From Bacteroides sedimenti (GTDB lineage: Bacteria; Bacteroidota; Bacteroidia; Bacteroidales; Bacteroidaceae): DNA of 64,000 nucleotides. The stretch spans positions 3,534,001 to 3,598,000 of the forward strand of contig NZ_AP028055.1 in NCBI RefSeq assembly GCF_040365225.1, read 5' to 3'. The notes beneath the pieces are model-generated. The model was not told where the DNA came from, searched no databases, and saw only the letters and a list, made by a program, of their open reading frames with translations. The stretch's first letter is position 1; each line of letters begins with the position of its first letter. The position numbers were made by a program, and so were the translations under genes. Shown in pieces: positions 25,861-35,624 of the stretch.

Positions 25861-26205
25861 ATGGCATATAATTCAAATAAGGACTTAAAATTGTATTACT
25901 CCATTGGAGAGGTTGCTGCAATGTTTGATGTAAACGAATCTTTACTACGTTATTGGGAAAAAGAATTTCCTATTATTAAACCAAGGAAAAATGCGAGAGG
26001 AACGCGTCAGTACAGAAAAGAGGATCTGGAGAATATTAAGCTTATTTACCATCTGGTTAAAGAGAAAGGAATGACGTTGCCCGGCGCCCGTCAGAAATTG
26101 AAAGACAATAAGGAAAAGACGGTTAATACATTTGAAGTAGTCAGCCGGTTGAATCAAATAAAAGAAGAACTGCTTAATATAAGAAAGGAGCTTGATGCGG
26201 AATAA
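25861..26205 (+). CDS. MerR family transcriptional regulator
   Basis: A protein of 114 residues. The helix-turn-helix is YSIGEVAAMFDVNESLLRYWEKEF with the usual wing RGTRQYRKEDLENIKLI, followed by a helical C-terminus (LKDNKEKTVNTFEVVSRLNQIKEELLNIRKELDAE) long enough for a dimerising coiled coil but with no effector domain or metal-binding Cys. Members this short bind DNA as dimers and respond to unknown signals. It diverges from alaS and converges on the RelA/SpoT gene, whose stop is 43 bases away. Confidence 0.85.
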   Translation: MAYNSNKDLKLYYSIGEVAAMFDVNESLLRYWEKEFPIIKPRKNARGTRQYRKEDLENIKLIYHLVKEKGMTLPGARQKLKDNKEKTVNTFEVVSRLNQIKEELLNIRKELDAE

Positions 26206-26247
26206 TCCGTTTCAGCTCCCCTTATTAAATATTTTCAGACAAATTAT

Positions 26248-28491
26248 CTACTCTTCAATTCGTTTTACCTCTTTTACATTCTTAATTTTCCGAAGGTTGT
26301 CACAGATAATCCGAACATCTTCCACATCGTGCACTTCTAATTGTACCTTTCCTTCAAAGATTCCATCTTTTGCTTCTACACTTAGTTTTTGAATATTAAC
26401 GTTTAACTGTTGTGACACTACTTGTGTAACTTTGTTTAATAAACCAACACAGTCTATCCCGTTAATGTAAATAATTACCGGGAATGATAAGGTTTTGTGA
26501 GTTTCCCATTCGGCGGCTATAATACGGTTTCCGAAACTGCTTTTTAGTTTATTGGCTACAGGACACTGCCGTTTATGAATAATAATTTCATTATTGTCAT
26601 CTATAAACCCAAGCACATCATCTCCTGGAATAGGTTTACAACAAGCTGCAATTTTGTAATTCTTCTGAATAGTATCTTCTGTTAGCTTAAGAATCTTCTT
26701 TTTATCGATCTTCTCGGCTTGTTGTTTTTCTTCGGATTCTTCTTTCTGTTCTTTGCCAGCTCCGAAAGAAAATTTCAGGTATTTTTTCCAGCTTGTTCCT
26801 GATTTTTCGTGTAACAAATTCCTGTCAGCCTCTCCAAGAACTATTTTTTTAACCCCGATGTTGACCAGGAATTCTTCTTTGCTGAGTGAATTATGCGACT
26901 TAATAAGTTTATCTATATTAGCGGGATCGGGACGCACATCCTCATTCTTTAAGAACTCAAGCAAGGTTTGCTCTCCTTCTTTCTGGGCATTATGCTGTTC
27001 CCTTCTTAGGATTGTTGTAATTTTGGCTTTCGCTTTAGCTGTTGTTGCAAAGTTTTCCCACGATGGCTGTACTTTTTGAGAACGTGAAGTAAGAATCTCT
27101 ACTTGGTCTCCACTCTCTAACTTATGACTGATAGGAACAAGTTTATGATTAACTTTAGCTCCGATACAATGACTGCCCAAATAGGTGTGAATGGAGAAGG
27201 CAAAGTCCAGCGCAGTGGCGTTCTGTGGCATGGTTTTGATTTCTCCTTTTGGTGTGAAAACAAATATCTCGGATGCAAATAGATTTAGTTTGATAGTATC
27301 AAGAAAGTCCATTGCGTCTGGTTGGGGGTCTTCCAGGATCTCCTTGATAGTTTTAAGCCACTTATCCAGTTCGCCCTCATCTTCGCTTCCTCCTCCTTCT
27401 TTATATTTCCAGTGTGCTGCAAATCCTTGTTCAGCCACTTCATTCATTCTGTCACTTCTGATCTGCACCTCAATCCATTGTCCGTTATTTGCCATCAGAG
27501 TGACATGTAGAGCCTGATATCCATTTGCTTTTGGATGGCTAACCCAATCTCTCAAACGGTCGGGGTGAGGTCGGTATATTTTTGAAATGGAAACATAAAT
27601 ATTGAAACACTCATTCAGCTCTTCTTCCTGGTTTTTGGGTGTAAAGATAATGCGGACAGCCAGCAAATCGTAGATCTCCTCGAAAGGAATGCTTTTTGTC
27701 TGCATCTTGTTCCAGATAGAATAAATTGATTTAATGCGGGCGATGATTTCATATTTCAGTCCCATCTTGTCAAGCTGAGCACGGATAGGAGCAGTGAAGT
27801 TCTTGAATACTTCATCACGATGGGCCTCTGTGGCTTTTAGTTTTCCCTGGATTTCGGTATAGATCTCTGGATGTTCATACTTAAAACTCAGGTTTTCCAG
27901 CTCGGTTTTAATCTTGTTCAGTCCAAGCCGGTTAGCAAGTGGAGCATAGATATACAGTGTTTCGCCAGCAATTTTATATTGTTTGTTGGGAAGCAATGAT
28001 CCCAATGTTCGCATGTTGTGCAATCTGTCTGCTATTTTAATCAGGATAACTCTGATATCATCAGACATGGTTAGCAGCAATTTTTTAAAATTCTCTGCCT
28101 GAGCTGAGGCATGTGCTCCGAATATTCCACCAGAAATTTTGGTTAGACCACTTACAATCTGTGCAATCTTTGGACCAAATATATTTTCAATATCTTCAAC
28201 AGTGTAATCTGTATCCTCTACTACGTCGTGTAAAAGCGCCGAGCAAATGGAGGTTGATCCCAGTCCTATTTCGTTGCAGACTATTTTTGCTACGGCGATA
28301 GGGTGCATAATATATGGCTCCCCGGACTGCCGTTTAATTCCTTTATGTGCCTGATTGGCAAAATTAAAGGCTTTAGTGATTATTTCGACGCGCTTCCGAT
28401 GTCTGGTTGCTAGATAGTCGTTCAGAAGTTCCTGGAACGCCTGATCAATCATCTCTTCATCGGTAAGTTGCTTGTTGTTATCCATATCCAT
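26248..28491 (-). CDS. RelA/SpoT-family bifunctional (p)ppGpp synthetase/hydrolase
   Basis: A protein of 747 residues, the length of a full Rel/SpoT enzyme. The HD hydrolase domain keeps its metal motif (LLHDVVED, His88-Asp89). The synthetase domain follows (YEIIARIKSIYSIWNKMQ and EIYDLLAVRIIF), then TGS (VFTPKGEIKTMPQNATALDFAFSIH), and a C-terminal ACT domain (VIIYINGIDCVGLLNKVTQVV). Both activities therefore look possible. It makes and degrades the alarmone that governs the stringent response. Either ATG at 28491 or 28485 could be the start. The order with the transglycosylase downstream on the map, 84 bases away, suggests separate transcription. Confidence 0.93.
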   Translation of the reverse strand: MDMDNNKQLTDEEMIDQAFQELLNDYLATRHRKRVEIITKAFNFANQAHKGIKRQSGEPYIMHPIAVAKIVCNEIGLGSTSICSALLHDVVEDTDYTVEDIENIFGPKIAQIVSGLTKISGGIFGAHASAQAENFKKLLLTMSDDIRVILIKIADRLHNMRTLGSLLPNKQYKIAGETLYIYAPLANRLGLNKIKTELENLSFKYEHPEIYTEIQGKLKATEAHRDEVFKNFTAPIRAQLDKMGLKYEIIARIKSIYSIWNKMQTKSIPFEEIYDLLAVRIIFTPKNQEEELNECFNIYVSISKIYRPHPDRLRDWVSHPKANGYQALHVTLMANNGQWIEVQIRSDRMNEVAEQGFAAHWKYKEGGGSEDEGELDKWLKTIKEILEDPQPDAMDFLDTIKLNLFASEIFVFTPKGEIKTMPQNATALDFAFSIHTYLGSHCIGAKVNHKLVPISHKLESGDQVEILTSRSQKVQPSWENFATTAKAKAKITTILRREQHNAQKEGEQTLLEFLKNEDVRPDPANIDKLIKSHNSLSKEEFLVNIGVKKIVLGEADRNLLHEKSGTSWKKYLKFSFGAGKEQKEESEEKQQAEKIDKKKILKLTEDTIQKNYKIAACCKPIPGDDVLGFIDDNNEIIIHKRQCPVANKLKSSFGNRIIAAEWETHKTLSFPVIIYINGIDCVGLLNKVTQVVSQQLNVNIQKLSVEAKDGIFEGKVQLEVHDVEDVRIICDNLRKIKNVKEVKRIEE

Positions 28492-28575
28492 AATCTATTC
28501 CTCTTTGTAGGTATTGCAAAAATAAATAAAAATCCCTATCAAGCAAGCTTTTTTTACAAAATGTATCCGGCAACT

Positions 28576-29838
28576 TTATTTATATATTTTCAGTCTTTTG
28601 CCCGATGAGATCTTGTTCTTGCGTAATCTGTTCCATTTTTTGATTTCAGATACGCTGACGCCATATCTTTGAGCTATCGTAGAAAGTGTTTGCCCTTTGC
28701 GTACTTTATGATAAACATATTTGGGCGCAGCAGGTTTCTCAGCCACTTCTTCTACCGATACCGTTTTTCTGTTCAGAAACAACTCGTCTGCACGATAATT
28801 ATAAATAGTATCTTGTCTGTCGATAAAAGTGTTGATATAGTTGCGAGGCAGACGAAGTGTGTATGCTCCGGTATTTCCCGGGATGACATCAGTCTTGTAT
28901 TGTGGATTCAAACTCCTGATCTGATTGATGTTTATTCCGCAAATATCTGCTATCTGTTCGAAATGGAGACTTTTATTTACCATCACAGTGTCTGTATTCT
29001 CCGACAGTTCTGCTTCCATCGGGCATATATTGTGATCGCAATAATAGTTCATCACATAGTTTGCAGCAATGAATGCAGGAACATACCCTCTTGTTTCCTG
29101 TGGAAGGTAATTGTATATTGCCCAATAATCCTTAGATCCGTTAGCGCGACGAATTGCTTTGTTGATATTTCCGGGTCCGCAATTATATGCAGCAATAACC
29201 AGGTTCCAGTCTTGATAAATTGTATAGAGATCCCTTAAGTAACGTGCAGCAGCCCAGGTTGATTTTATTGGATCTCGGCGCTCATCGACCAGGCTATTAG
29301 ATTCAAGTCCATACACTTTACCTGTTCCAATCATAAATTGCCAGAGTCCTGCTGCGCCTACTGGTGAGGTTGCTTTGGGGTTTAATGAAGATTCAATAAT
29401 AGGCAAATATTTCAGTTCCAAAGGAATATTGTATGCATCGAGTGCTTCTTCAAAGAGTGGAATATAGAAATTGGCTGCACCCAGCATATATGAAACCTGC
29501 TTGCGAAGCTTACCAGAATAGAGTTCGATAAATTTACGGACTATATCATTATAAGTAAGTTCCATCACTGCAGGTATACGAGATAAACGGTCAATGTATA
29601 CAGAATCGCTGAAGGTAGGATTTTCATCCTTCATCATGCAGTCTCTGGCTGGTGTCAAAGCGTTTTTTGAATGCCATTCATTGAGTAGACTGTCAATATC
29701 ATAAGTCATGCTTTGAGGCAAGCCAATTGTTTCCTCGCGAGTCGTTCCGTTTTCATGAACGGTTACATTGATACTCTGCGCGTTTATCTGTGAGATAATG
29801 AAGAGTACAAAGGTAAGGATTAGGAATAATTTCTTCAT
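28576..29838 (-). CDS. Membrane-bound lytic murein transglycosylase (MltD-like) with LysM
   Basis: A protein of 420 residues with a signal peptide (MKKLFLILTFVLFIISQINAQ). The SLT lysozyme-like domain has the catalytic Glu149 in LPIIESSLNP, followed by AGLWQFMIGTGKVYGL and NLVIAAYNCGPGNI. It cleaves peptidoglycan glycan strands in the periplasm. One LysM repeat at the C-terminus (YHKVRKGQTLSTIAQRYGVSVSEIKKWN) binds peptidoglycan; E. coli MltD has two. It starts 12 bases after the DUF5683 gene ends, in one run parA-parB-DUF5683-mltD. Confidence 0.92.
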   Translation of the reverse strand: MKKLFLILTFVLFIISQINAQSINVTVHENGTTREETIGLPQSMTYDIDSLLNEWHSKNALTPARDCMMKDENPTFSDSVYIDRLSRIPAVMELTYNDIVRKFIELYSGKLRKQVSYMLGAANFYIPLFEEALDAYNIPLELKYLPIIESSLNPKATSPVGAAGLWQFMIGTGKVYGLESNSLVDERRDPIKSTWAAARYLRDLYTIYQDWNLVIAAYNCGPGNINKAIRRANGSKDYWAIYNYLPQETRGYVPAFIAANYVMNYYCDHNICPMEAELSENTDTVMVNKSLHFEQIADICGININQIRSLNPQYKTDVIPGNTGAYTLRLPRNYINTFIDRQDTIYNYRADELFLNRKTVSVEEVAEKPAAPKYVYHKVRKGQTLSTIAQRYGVSVSEIKKWNRLRKNKISSGKRLKIYK

Positions 29839-29850
29839 GTGTCTTTATTT

Positions 29851-30630
29851 CTAAAATTTTAAGCTGCACTGTACACCAAACACATTCTTTTGTGAATGGT
29901 ACTCATTAATTACAGCCGGATTAATTTGTAAGCCGATATCTGGTGAGATATCAAAGTTAGATAGTTCGGCGTCTACATACGCATCAATGATAGATACAAG
30001 ATATACACCAATGAATGCAAAAATGCTCAGGTCCCGGTATCTTCTATATGAATCTTTTTTTTGTTTGAAAACTTTCTTAAGCCAGTCTTCTTTACCTGCG
30101 GTATTGAAATTGGGAGGTAAAAAGTTTAGATAACTATTCGTTTTATCATCACTATCCATCAAATCCAGATAGGCTTGCGAATAATCCTTGTAATATTTGT
30201 TGTTCCAGCTGAGTGCATAGGCACAGCCAACAAAACCTCCGTAAATAATAGGAAGTTTCCAATACTTACGGTTATATATTTGCCCACCACCAGGAAATAC
30301 TGCTGCTAACCAGGTAGCTTTCGAAGAATTTGGTATGAATATCTTTCTGGCTGCTTGCATTGAATCTGAACGTAAAGCCAATGGGTCTACTTTCAATGGA
30401 GCATTTATTTCTTCCAGGTTTTTTTTGTTTACCAAATCAATACTATCAGATGAAGAACGTTCTTGTATCGTATTTTTGGATTCAATACGATGTTTTCTTG
30501 CTTGTGGAACAAGAATTGTACTGTCGGCAGCTGATTTTATCTGCTGTGCATATAGACCAACCCCTGTTGCTTGCAAGATGCAGAACAACAGGGTGATCAT
30601 TAGACGATATGTTAAACTATTAACTGTCAA
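29851..30630 (-). CDS. DUF5683 domain-containing exported protein
   Basis: A protein of 259 residues with an N-terminal hydrophobic signal ending in AQQ, a low-complexity linker of about 80 residues, then the conserved DUF5683 block: KATWLAAVFPGGGQIYNRKYWKLPIIYGGFVGCAYALSWNNKYY and a second hydrophobic segment (FAFIGVYLVSIIDAYVDAEL). The function is unknown; in Bacteroidota the family is commonly placed between parB and an mltD-like gene, as here. Only 5 bases separate it from parB. Confidence 0.85.
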   Translation of the reverse strand: MTVNSLTYRLMITLLFCILQATGVGLYAQQIKSAADSTILVPQARKHRIESKNTIQERSSSDSIDLVNKKNLEEINAPLKVDPLALRSDSMQAARKIFIPNSSKATWLAAVFPGGGQIYNRKYWKLPIIYGGFVGCAYALSWNNKYYKDYSQAYLDLMDSDDKTNSYLNFLPPNFNTAGKEDWLKKVFKQKKDSYRRYRDLSIFAFIGVYLVSIIDAYVDAELSNFDISPDIGLQINPAVINEYHSQKNVFGVQCSLKF

Positions 30631-30635
30631 TTTTC

Positions 30636-31529
30636 TTATTTATTCTTTAGGCTATCAAAGATTTCCATGATTCTTTCAAGGTCTTCCTCGTTATTGAATG
30701 GAATACTGATTTTACCTTTTCCTTTTGCTGTGCAGGAGAGTTGTACCTTTGCATTGAAGAATCCGGCAAGATGTTTTTTAAGTATATTATATTCTTCCGG
30801 AAGCTTATTGCCTTTTGTGGCTAACTTCTTGTTTCCACTTTTTATTGTTTCTCCTTCATTAAGTGCTTTCACTATCTCTTCGACTTTTCTTACTGAGTAA
30901 GAGTTGCGAAGAATCTCTTCGTACACTTTTACCTGGAGTTTTGGGTCATTCAAAGTGATCAGTGCGCGGGCATGTCCCATATCGATAGCCTTATTTTGCA
31001 AAGCCACCTGAATTTGAGCAGGAAGTTTTAATAGACGAAGGTAGTTGGCTATAGTTGTACGCTTTTTACCCACGCGTTCGCTTAGTCTTTCCTGAGTCAG
31101 ATTGTATTGTTCAATCAGATGCTGATAGGCTAGTGCTATTTCAAGAGAGTTCAGATCTTCACGTTGAATATTCTCAATCAGTGCCATTTCCATTACATTC
31201 TCATCATCAGCTGTGCGGATGTAAGCTGGAATTGTTGCCAGCCCGGCTAATAGCGTTGCACGATAACGGCGTTCACCTGCAATAATCTGGTAAGAATCGT
31301 CTGAAACTTTTCTCAGTGTAATTGGTTGAATAATTCCGATCTCCCGAATGGAATCGGCTAGTTCTTCAAGAGCGGTCTGATCAAACTCACGACGTGGCTG
31401 GTCGGGGTTGACTGAAATCTTGGATAATTCAATTTCGTTAATGGAAGATGAGCCCTCTGTCTTCACTTCATCCATTGAAATCAGGGCATCCAATCCTCTG
31501 CCTAATGCAAACTTTTTTTGTACTGCCAT
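30636..31529 (-). CDS. parB: Chromosome partitioning protein ParB
   Basis: A protein of 297 residues. The ParB/Sulfiredoxin-like N-domain includes ISVNPDQPRREFD and the CTP-binding motif GERRYRATLLAG. The KorB-type helix-turn-helix region follows (LTQERLSERVGKKRTTIANYLRLLKLP), then a C-terminal dimerisation domain. It loads on parS sites and works with ParA in origin segregation. It starts 8 bases after parA ends. I found no clear parS (palindromic TGTTTCACGTGAAACA type) in the window by eye. Confidence 0.95.
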   Translation of the reverse strand: MAVQKKFALGRGLDALISMDEVKTEGSSSINEIELSKISVNPDQPRREFDQTALEELADSIREIGIIQPITLRKVSDDSYQIIAGERRYRATLLAGLATIPAYIRTADDENVMEMALIENIQREDLNSLEIALAYQHLIEQYNLTQERLSERVGKKRTTIANYLRLLKLPAQIQVALQNKAIDMGHARALITLNDPKLQVKVYEEILRNSYSVRKVEEIVKALNEGETIKSGNKKLATKGNKLPEEYNILKKHLAGFFNAKVQLSCTAKGKGKISIPFNNEEDLERIMEIFDSLKNK

Positions 31530-31537
31530 GTCTTATC

Positions 31538-32305
31538 TTACTTTCTGTTATGTTTTATAATTTCCTGTGCCAGTGCTAAATGGTTTTTTGAACCGGTAGA
31601 GTCGGCATCGTATAGAATTACCGGAAGTCCGTGGCTTGGAGCTTCGCTTAGTTTTACGTTACGCTGTACTACCGTTTTAAATACCAATTCCTGGAAGTGT
31701 CTTTTTACTTCATCATAGATTTGATTGGCTAATCTTAGACGGGAATCGAACATGGTGAGCAAAAATCCTTCTATTTCAAGTGTTGGATTTAGCTTGGATT
31801 TTATGATCTTGATTGTGTTCAACAGTTTGCTGATACCTTCCAGTGCAAAATATTCACATTGAACCGGAATTATTACCGAGTCTGCTGCTGTTAACGAATT
31901 GATTGTGATAAGTCCCAAAGACGGAGAACAGTCTATCAGGATGTAGTCATACTCTTCTTTCATTGGAGTCAGAATCTTTTTCAACACTTTCTCCCTGTCA
32001 GGAAGATTGAGCATCTCAATTTCTGCACCTACTAAATCAATATGTGACGGAATAACATCAAGACCTTCAATGTCTGTCGTGTAAATTGCCTCTCTTGCGT
32101 CTGTCTGATTGATAATACATTCATAAATACTGCATTCCACCTGTTTAAGGTCTACACCTAGACCTGAGGAGGCATTAGCTTGAGGGTCGGCATCAACAAC
32201 AAGCACCTTCTTCTCCAGCGTCGCAAGTGACGCAGCAAGATTGATGGTTGTCGTTGTTTTCCCGACTCCACCTTTTTGATTGGCTAAAGCGATAATTTTT
32301 CCCAT
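31538..32305 (-). CDS. parA: Chromosome partitioning ATPase ParA (Soj)
   Basis: A protein of 255 residues with the deviant Walker [11 protein letters not shown] at residues 10-19, Walker A' LVVDADPQ and Walker [11 protein letters not shown]. It lacks the long N-terminal DNA-binding region of plasmid ParA, so it is the chromosomal Soj type. It heads the run parA-parB-DUF5683-mltD. A -7 box (32466-32473) would give a 155-base leader. Confidence 0.95.
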   Translation of the reverse strand: MGKIIALANQKGGVGKTTTTINLAASLATLEKKVLVVDADPQANASSGLGVDLKQVECSIYECIINQTDAREAIYTTDIEGLDVIPSHIDLVGAEIEMLNLPDREKVLKKILTPMKEEYDYILIDCSPSLGLITINSLTAADSVIIPVQCEYFALEGISKLLNTIKIIKSKLNPTLEIEGFLLTMFDSRLRLANQIYDEVKRHFQELVFKTVVQRNVKLSEAPSHGLPVILYDADSTGSKNHLALAQEIIKHNRK

Positions 32306-32703
32306 ACTTCATTAAAATTATAAAGGCGAAATAAGTGATAATAACTTAGAGCACCTACTAAAAAAGGCAAACATTTCTAAATCTGTTGATAAGTTGCCCT
32401 TTTTGTTGATAACTAATAAACTCCCGTGTAGGAGAGTTCAAACGGTGACATAGTATTCTAGCTTGCAAATATATACAAATTCATCCAATAATTTTTCATT
32501 TTTAATCCGGCTTGCATAACATTAAGATTTGTAAACTTCTGAAATGTGAGTGAAAGGCAGAAGAATCTTGAAGCACAATCTTTATGATTTGGCATATAAG
32601 TTCTGGTATTCTTCTGCAATTTATCTATTTCCCTTGTACAAGAATAATATAAGTATTCTTCGCTTAGGTGATAATTGTTATCTGATGGTTTTAAATTTAT
32701 TCT
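32306..32703. other. Intergenic region between parA and surE
   Basis: About 400 bases between divergent genes. I see no convincing gene (a 67-codon frame at 32550-32750 runs through the surE promoter). A minus-strand TATATTTG at 32466-32473 could serve parA; no matching -33 element was found. Confidence 0.4.
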
Positions 32704-32734
32704 TTTGTAAATCCCTGTTTTTTATCTATTTTTG
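32704..32734 (+). promoter_or_regulatory. Promoter of surE-lpxB
   Basis: TTTG (32704-32707), 19 bases, TATTTTTG (32727-32734): full match to the Bacteroides promoter pattern, 27 bases before the surE ATG. Confidence 0.7.
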
Positions 32735-32761
32735 TAGAAAGAAACTATAAAAAAGATTAGG

Positions 32762-33529
32762 ATGGAAAATAAAAAACCTCTGATTCTCATTTCTAATGAT
32801 GATGGATATCAGGCAAAAGGGATAAACGAACTCATAAAATATATTCGCCCACTCGGAGAAGTGGTTGTTATGGCTCCCGATTCTCCTCGTTCGGGAATGG
32901 CTTGTGCCATCACTGCTGATCGTCCTGTAAAATATACCCTGATTAGAAAAGAACCTGGGCTATCTGTATATAAATGTTCGGGAACTCCTACCGATTGCAT
33001 TAAACTGGCTAAATATGCTGTGCTTGATAGACAGCCAGACTTGGTCATTGGTGGAATTAATCACGGGGATAATGCTGCGGTAAATGTTCATTATTCGGGA
33101 ACAATGGGGGTCGCAATCGAAGGATGTCTTAGTGGGGTGCCTTCAATAGGATTTTCTATATGTGATCATCATCACGATGCAGATTTTGAACCTACAGCGG
33201 AAATTATTCGTAAAATTACTCAGAAAGTCATTGAAAATGGCTTGCCACAGGGAATTTGCCTGAATGTAAACTTTCCAGTCTGTCCAGAAATCAAAGGGGT
33301 GAAAATCTGTCGTCAGACAGTTGGGCAGTGGACACACGAGTGGGCACGAAGAAATCATCCCAATGGAAGTGAATATTTCTGGCTCACAGGCGATTTTGAA
33401 AATCATGAACCTGAAGAGGAAGATACTGACAATTGGGCTTTGAATAACGGATATGCTGCTATAACTCCAACTAAAGTTGATGTTACAGCATACGAAATCA
33501 TTGATGAGCTTAAGAACTGGAATCTATAA
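32762..33529 (+). CDS. surE: 5'/3'-nucleotidase SurE
   Basis: A protein of 255 residues. The metal-binding N-terminus [14 protein letters not shown], the active-site loop APDSPRSGM, and [25 protein letters not shown] are all typical. It dephosphorylates nucleoside monophosphates and is linked to stationary-phase survival. It has its own promoter and is followed after 9 bases by lpxB, with which it forms an operon. Confidence 0.95.
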   Translation: MENKKPLILISNDDGYQAKGINELIKYIRPLGEVVVMAPDSPRSGMACAITADRPVKYTLIRKEPGLSVYKCSGTPTDCIKLAKYAVLDRQPDLVIGGINHGDNAAVNVHYSGTMGVAIEGCLSGVPSIGFSICDHHHDADFEPTAEIIRKITQKVIENGLPQGICLNVNFPVCPEIKGVKICRQTVGQWTHEWARRNHPNGSEYFWLTGDFENHEPEEEDTDNWALNNGYAAITPTKVDVTAYEIIDELKNWNL

Positions 33530-33538
33530 TAACATAAG

Positions 33539-34681
33539 ATGAAATATTATCTGATTGTTGGAGAGGCTTCGGGAGATTTGCATGCCTCAAATCTGATGCA
33601 AGAGTTAAAGAAAGAGGACCCACAGGCTGAATTTCGTTTTTTTGGTGGTGATCTGATGTCTGCTCAGGGAGGTATACGTGTTAAGCATTATAAGGAACTC
33701 GCTTATATGGGATTTATTCCGGTACTGCTACATCTACGTACAATCTTTGATAATATGGAGCAATGCAAAAAGGATATTGTATCCTATGTTCCTGATGTTG
33801 TGATTCTGGTTGATTATCCTGGATTCAATCTTTCTATTGCAAAGTTTGTGAAAACACAGACTCGAATCCCGGTTTACTATTATATTTCTCCTAAAATATG
33901 GGCATGGAAAGAGTATCGAATCAACGATATAAGAAGGTATGTGGATCAGCTTTTCTCTATCCTTCCATTCGAAGTGGACTTTTTTAAAAAGCATCATTAT
34001 CCTATTCGCTATGTTGGCAATCCCACTGTTGATGCAGTAGAAAGTTTTAAAGCACATCACCCGATAAATTTCAATGCATTTGTTACAGATAACAGGCTTT
34101 CTTCTAAACCAATTATTGCATTGCTTGCCGGAAGCAGGAAGCAAGAGATAAAAGATAACTTGCCGGATATGTTGAAAGCTGCATCGGCATTTCCAGGATA
34201 TCAACTGGTCCTGGCCGGAGCGCCCGGAATCTCTTCCGAGTATTATCAGAAATACATACGAGGAGCAAAAGTTAAGATTGTATTTGGTCAGACTTATCGT
34301 TTACTTCAACAGTCGTCTGCTGCATTGGTTACCTCGGGTACAGCTACGCTGGAGACAGCCCTTTTCAGGGTTCCGCAAGTTGTATGTTACTATACTCCGT
34401 TAGGTAAGCTGATTTCCTATCTGAGAAAGAAAGTCTTGAAAGTGAAGTTTATTTCATTGGTTAATTTGATTGCTGATAGAGAAGTGGTTCGAGAATTGGT
34501 AGCCGATACAATGACGATAGAGAATATCCGGAAAGAACTCAAAGCGATTTTATTTAATAGAGAAAAACGTGAGCGGATGCTTGCGGAATACGACCGGATG
34601 ATTGAACTGCTTGGACCTGCAGGAGCTTCAGAAAAAGCAGCATCTGAAATAGTGCGTTTACTAAAGGAGAGAAAAAAATAG
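33539..34681 (+). CDS. lpxB: Lipid-A-disaccharide synthase
   Basis: A GT19 glycosyltransferase of 380 residues. It joins UDP-2,3-diacylglucosamine and lipid X to make the lipid A disaccharide at the inner membrane. The N-terminal motif YLIVGEASGDLHASNLMQEL is diagnostic, with AYMGF, VILVDYPGFNL, YYISPKIWAWK, LLAGSRKQEI and SGTATLETALF following. It is second in the surE-lpxB operon, followed by a terminator. Confidence 0.96.
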   Translation: MKYYLIVGEASGDLHASNLMQELKKEDPQAEFRFFGGDLMSAQGGIRVKHYKELAYMGFIPVLLHLRTIFDNMEQCKKDIVSYVPDVVILVDYPGFNLSIAKFVKTQTRIPVYYYISPKIWAWKEYRINDIRRYVDQLFSILPFEVDFFKKHHYPIRYVGNPTVDAVESFKAHHPINFNAFVTDNRLSSKPIIALLAGSRKQEIKDNLPDMLKAASAFPGYQLVLAGAPGISSEYYQKYIRGAKVKIVFGQTYRLLQQSSAALVTSGTATLETALFRVPQVVCYYTPLGKLISYLRKKVLKVKFISLVNLIADREVVRELVADTMTIENIRKELKAILFNREKRERMLAEYDRMIELLGPAGASEKAASEIVRLLKERKK

Positions 34682-34726
34682 AATTAGACTGATTCTGAAA
34701 TAAAATATCATTTTAAGCATAATTAA

Positions 34727-34764
34727 AAAGGCGCGGTGCAGTAAAATCATCGCGCCTTTGTTTA
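34727..34764 (+). terminator. Terminator of surE-lpxB
   Basis: AAAGGCGCG (34727-34735) pairs with CGCGCCTTT (34751-34759), extended by a GTG/CAT part of the loop, followed by GTTTA. Confidence 0.75.
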
Positions 34765-34791
34765 TATGGTGTATAATATAAATGTATAGTT

Positions 34792-35535
34792 ATGAAAAAG
34801 ATTAATTTATTACTCTTCTTACTGGTGATGTCCATTATACCAGTACTACAATCATGCGATAATGATGATGATTATTCGCTGGACAACTATATGGTTGGAT
34901 TGGCAACAGTTAGCAAAAATGCTGAAGGTACGATCTATTTCGTTCTTGATAACGGAGAAACATTATGGCCGGCTGCATCGTTTGTACCTTATCAGAAATT
35001 AGAAAACGGTACACGGATTATAGGAAGTTTTACTCTGTTGAGTGATAAACAGAATGGTTATGACCATTTTGTTCGTTTGAATGATTATTCTACAGTTCTG
35101 ACCAAAGGCATTATTAATTTGACGGAAGCCAATAAAGATAGCATCGGTGATGATCCCGTAAGAATCACCGATATGTGGAGAAGTGGCAATTACATCAATG
35201 TGGAGTTTGATATGAATCTACCTCTTCTGAATAAGCATCGTGTTAATCTTGTTAGAAATACGATGAAAAATTATGAAGATGACGGATATATACATCTAGA
35301 ATATCGTTATAATGATATGGATGATGTAACAAGTTACATTGGGCATAGTATTGTCTCTTTCTGGTTGGGTGATTTAAGACTGATGGATTTTAGTCCGGGT
35401 TTTAAAGGTTGGAAAATCAGAATTAATTCAGCAATAAACGGAGAAAAGATTATTACGATTGATTATCCATCTGTTCAATCCATGAATCGTCAGATGAAAA
35501 TGGAAAGCACTGTTGGAGATGAAAATATAAAATAA
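34792..35535 (+). CDS. NigD-like lipoprotein
   Basis: A protein of 247 residues with a lipoprotein signal (MKKINLLLFLLVMSIIPVLQSC, Cys22) followed by an acidic stretch DNDDDYSLDNY. The VGLATVSKNAEGTIYFVLDNGETLWPA segment is the N-terminal beta-barrel of NigD-like proteins, followed by the C-terminal domain with YIHLEYRYN and VSFWL. The name comes from a bacteriocin cluster in Bacteroides/Prevotella, but most homologues are stand-alone lipoproteins of unknown role. No bacteriocin gene is nearby. Confidence 0.8.
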   Translation: MKKINLLLFLLVMSIIPVLQSCDNDDDYSLDNYMVGLATVSKNAEGTIYFVLDNGETLWPAASFVPYQKLENGTRIIGSFTLLSDKQNGYDHFVRLNDYSTVLTKGIINLTEANKDSIGDDPVRITDMWRSGNYINVEFDMNLPLLNKHRVNLVRNTMKNYEDDGYIHLEYRYNDMDDVTSYIGHSIVSFWLGDLRLMDFSPGFKGWKIRINSAINGEKIITIDYPSVQSMNRQMKMESTVGDENIK

Positions 35536-35567
35536 CCTTGGTTCTTTTGTTTGTTCTAATATAAATA

Positions 35568-35603
35568 CAAAAGCGGGTGCCCTGATCAAGGCACCCGCTT
35601 TTG
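35568..35603. terminator. Bidirectional terminator between nigD-like gene and cdsA
   Basis: CAAAAGCGGGTGCC (35568-35581) and GGCACCCGCTTTTG (35590-35603), a perfect 14-bp stem with an 8-base loop, between converging genes. Runs of A and T at both ends make it usable in both directions. Confidence 0.85.
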
Positions 35604-35624
35604 CATATCTGAGATATATTACTT

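Noticed and set aside
30600..32500. parS site near parA-parB
   Set aside because: I looked for a palindrome of the TGTTTCACGTGAAACA type and saw none; a genome-wide motif search would be needed.
32550..32750. Frame of 66 codons before surE
   Set aside because: It runs through the surE promoter, is Phe/Leu-rich without a real signal peptide pattern, and no similarity is recognised.
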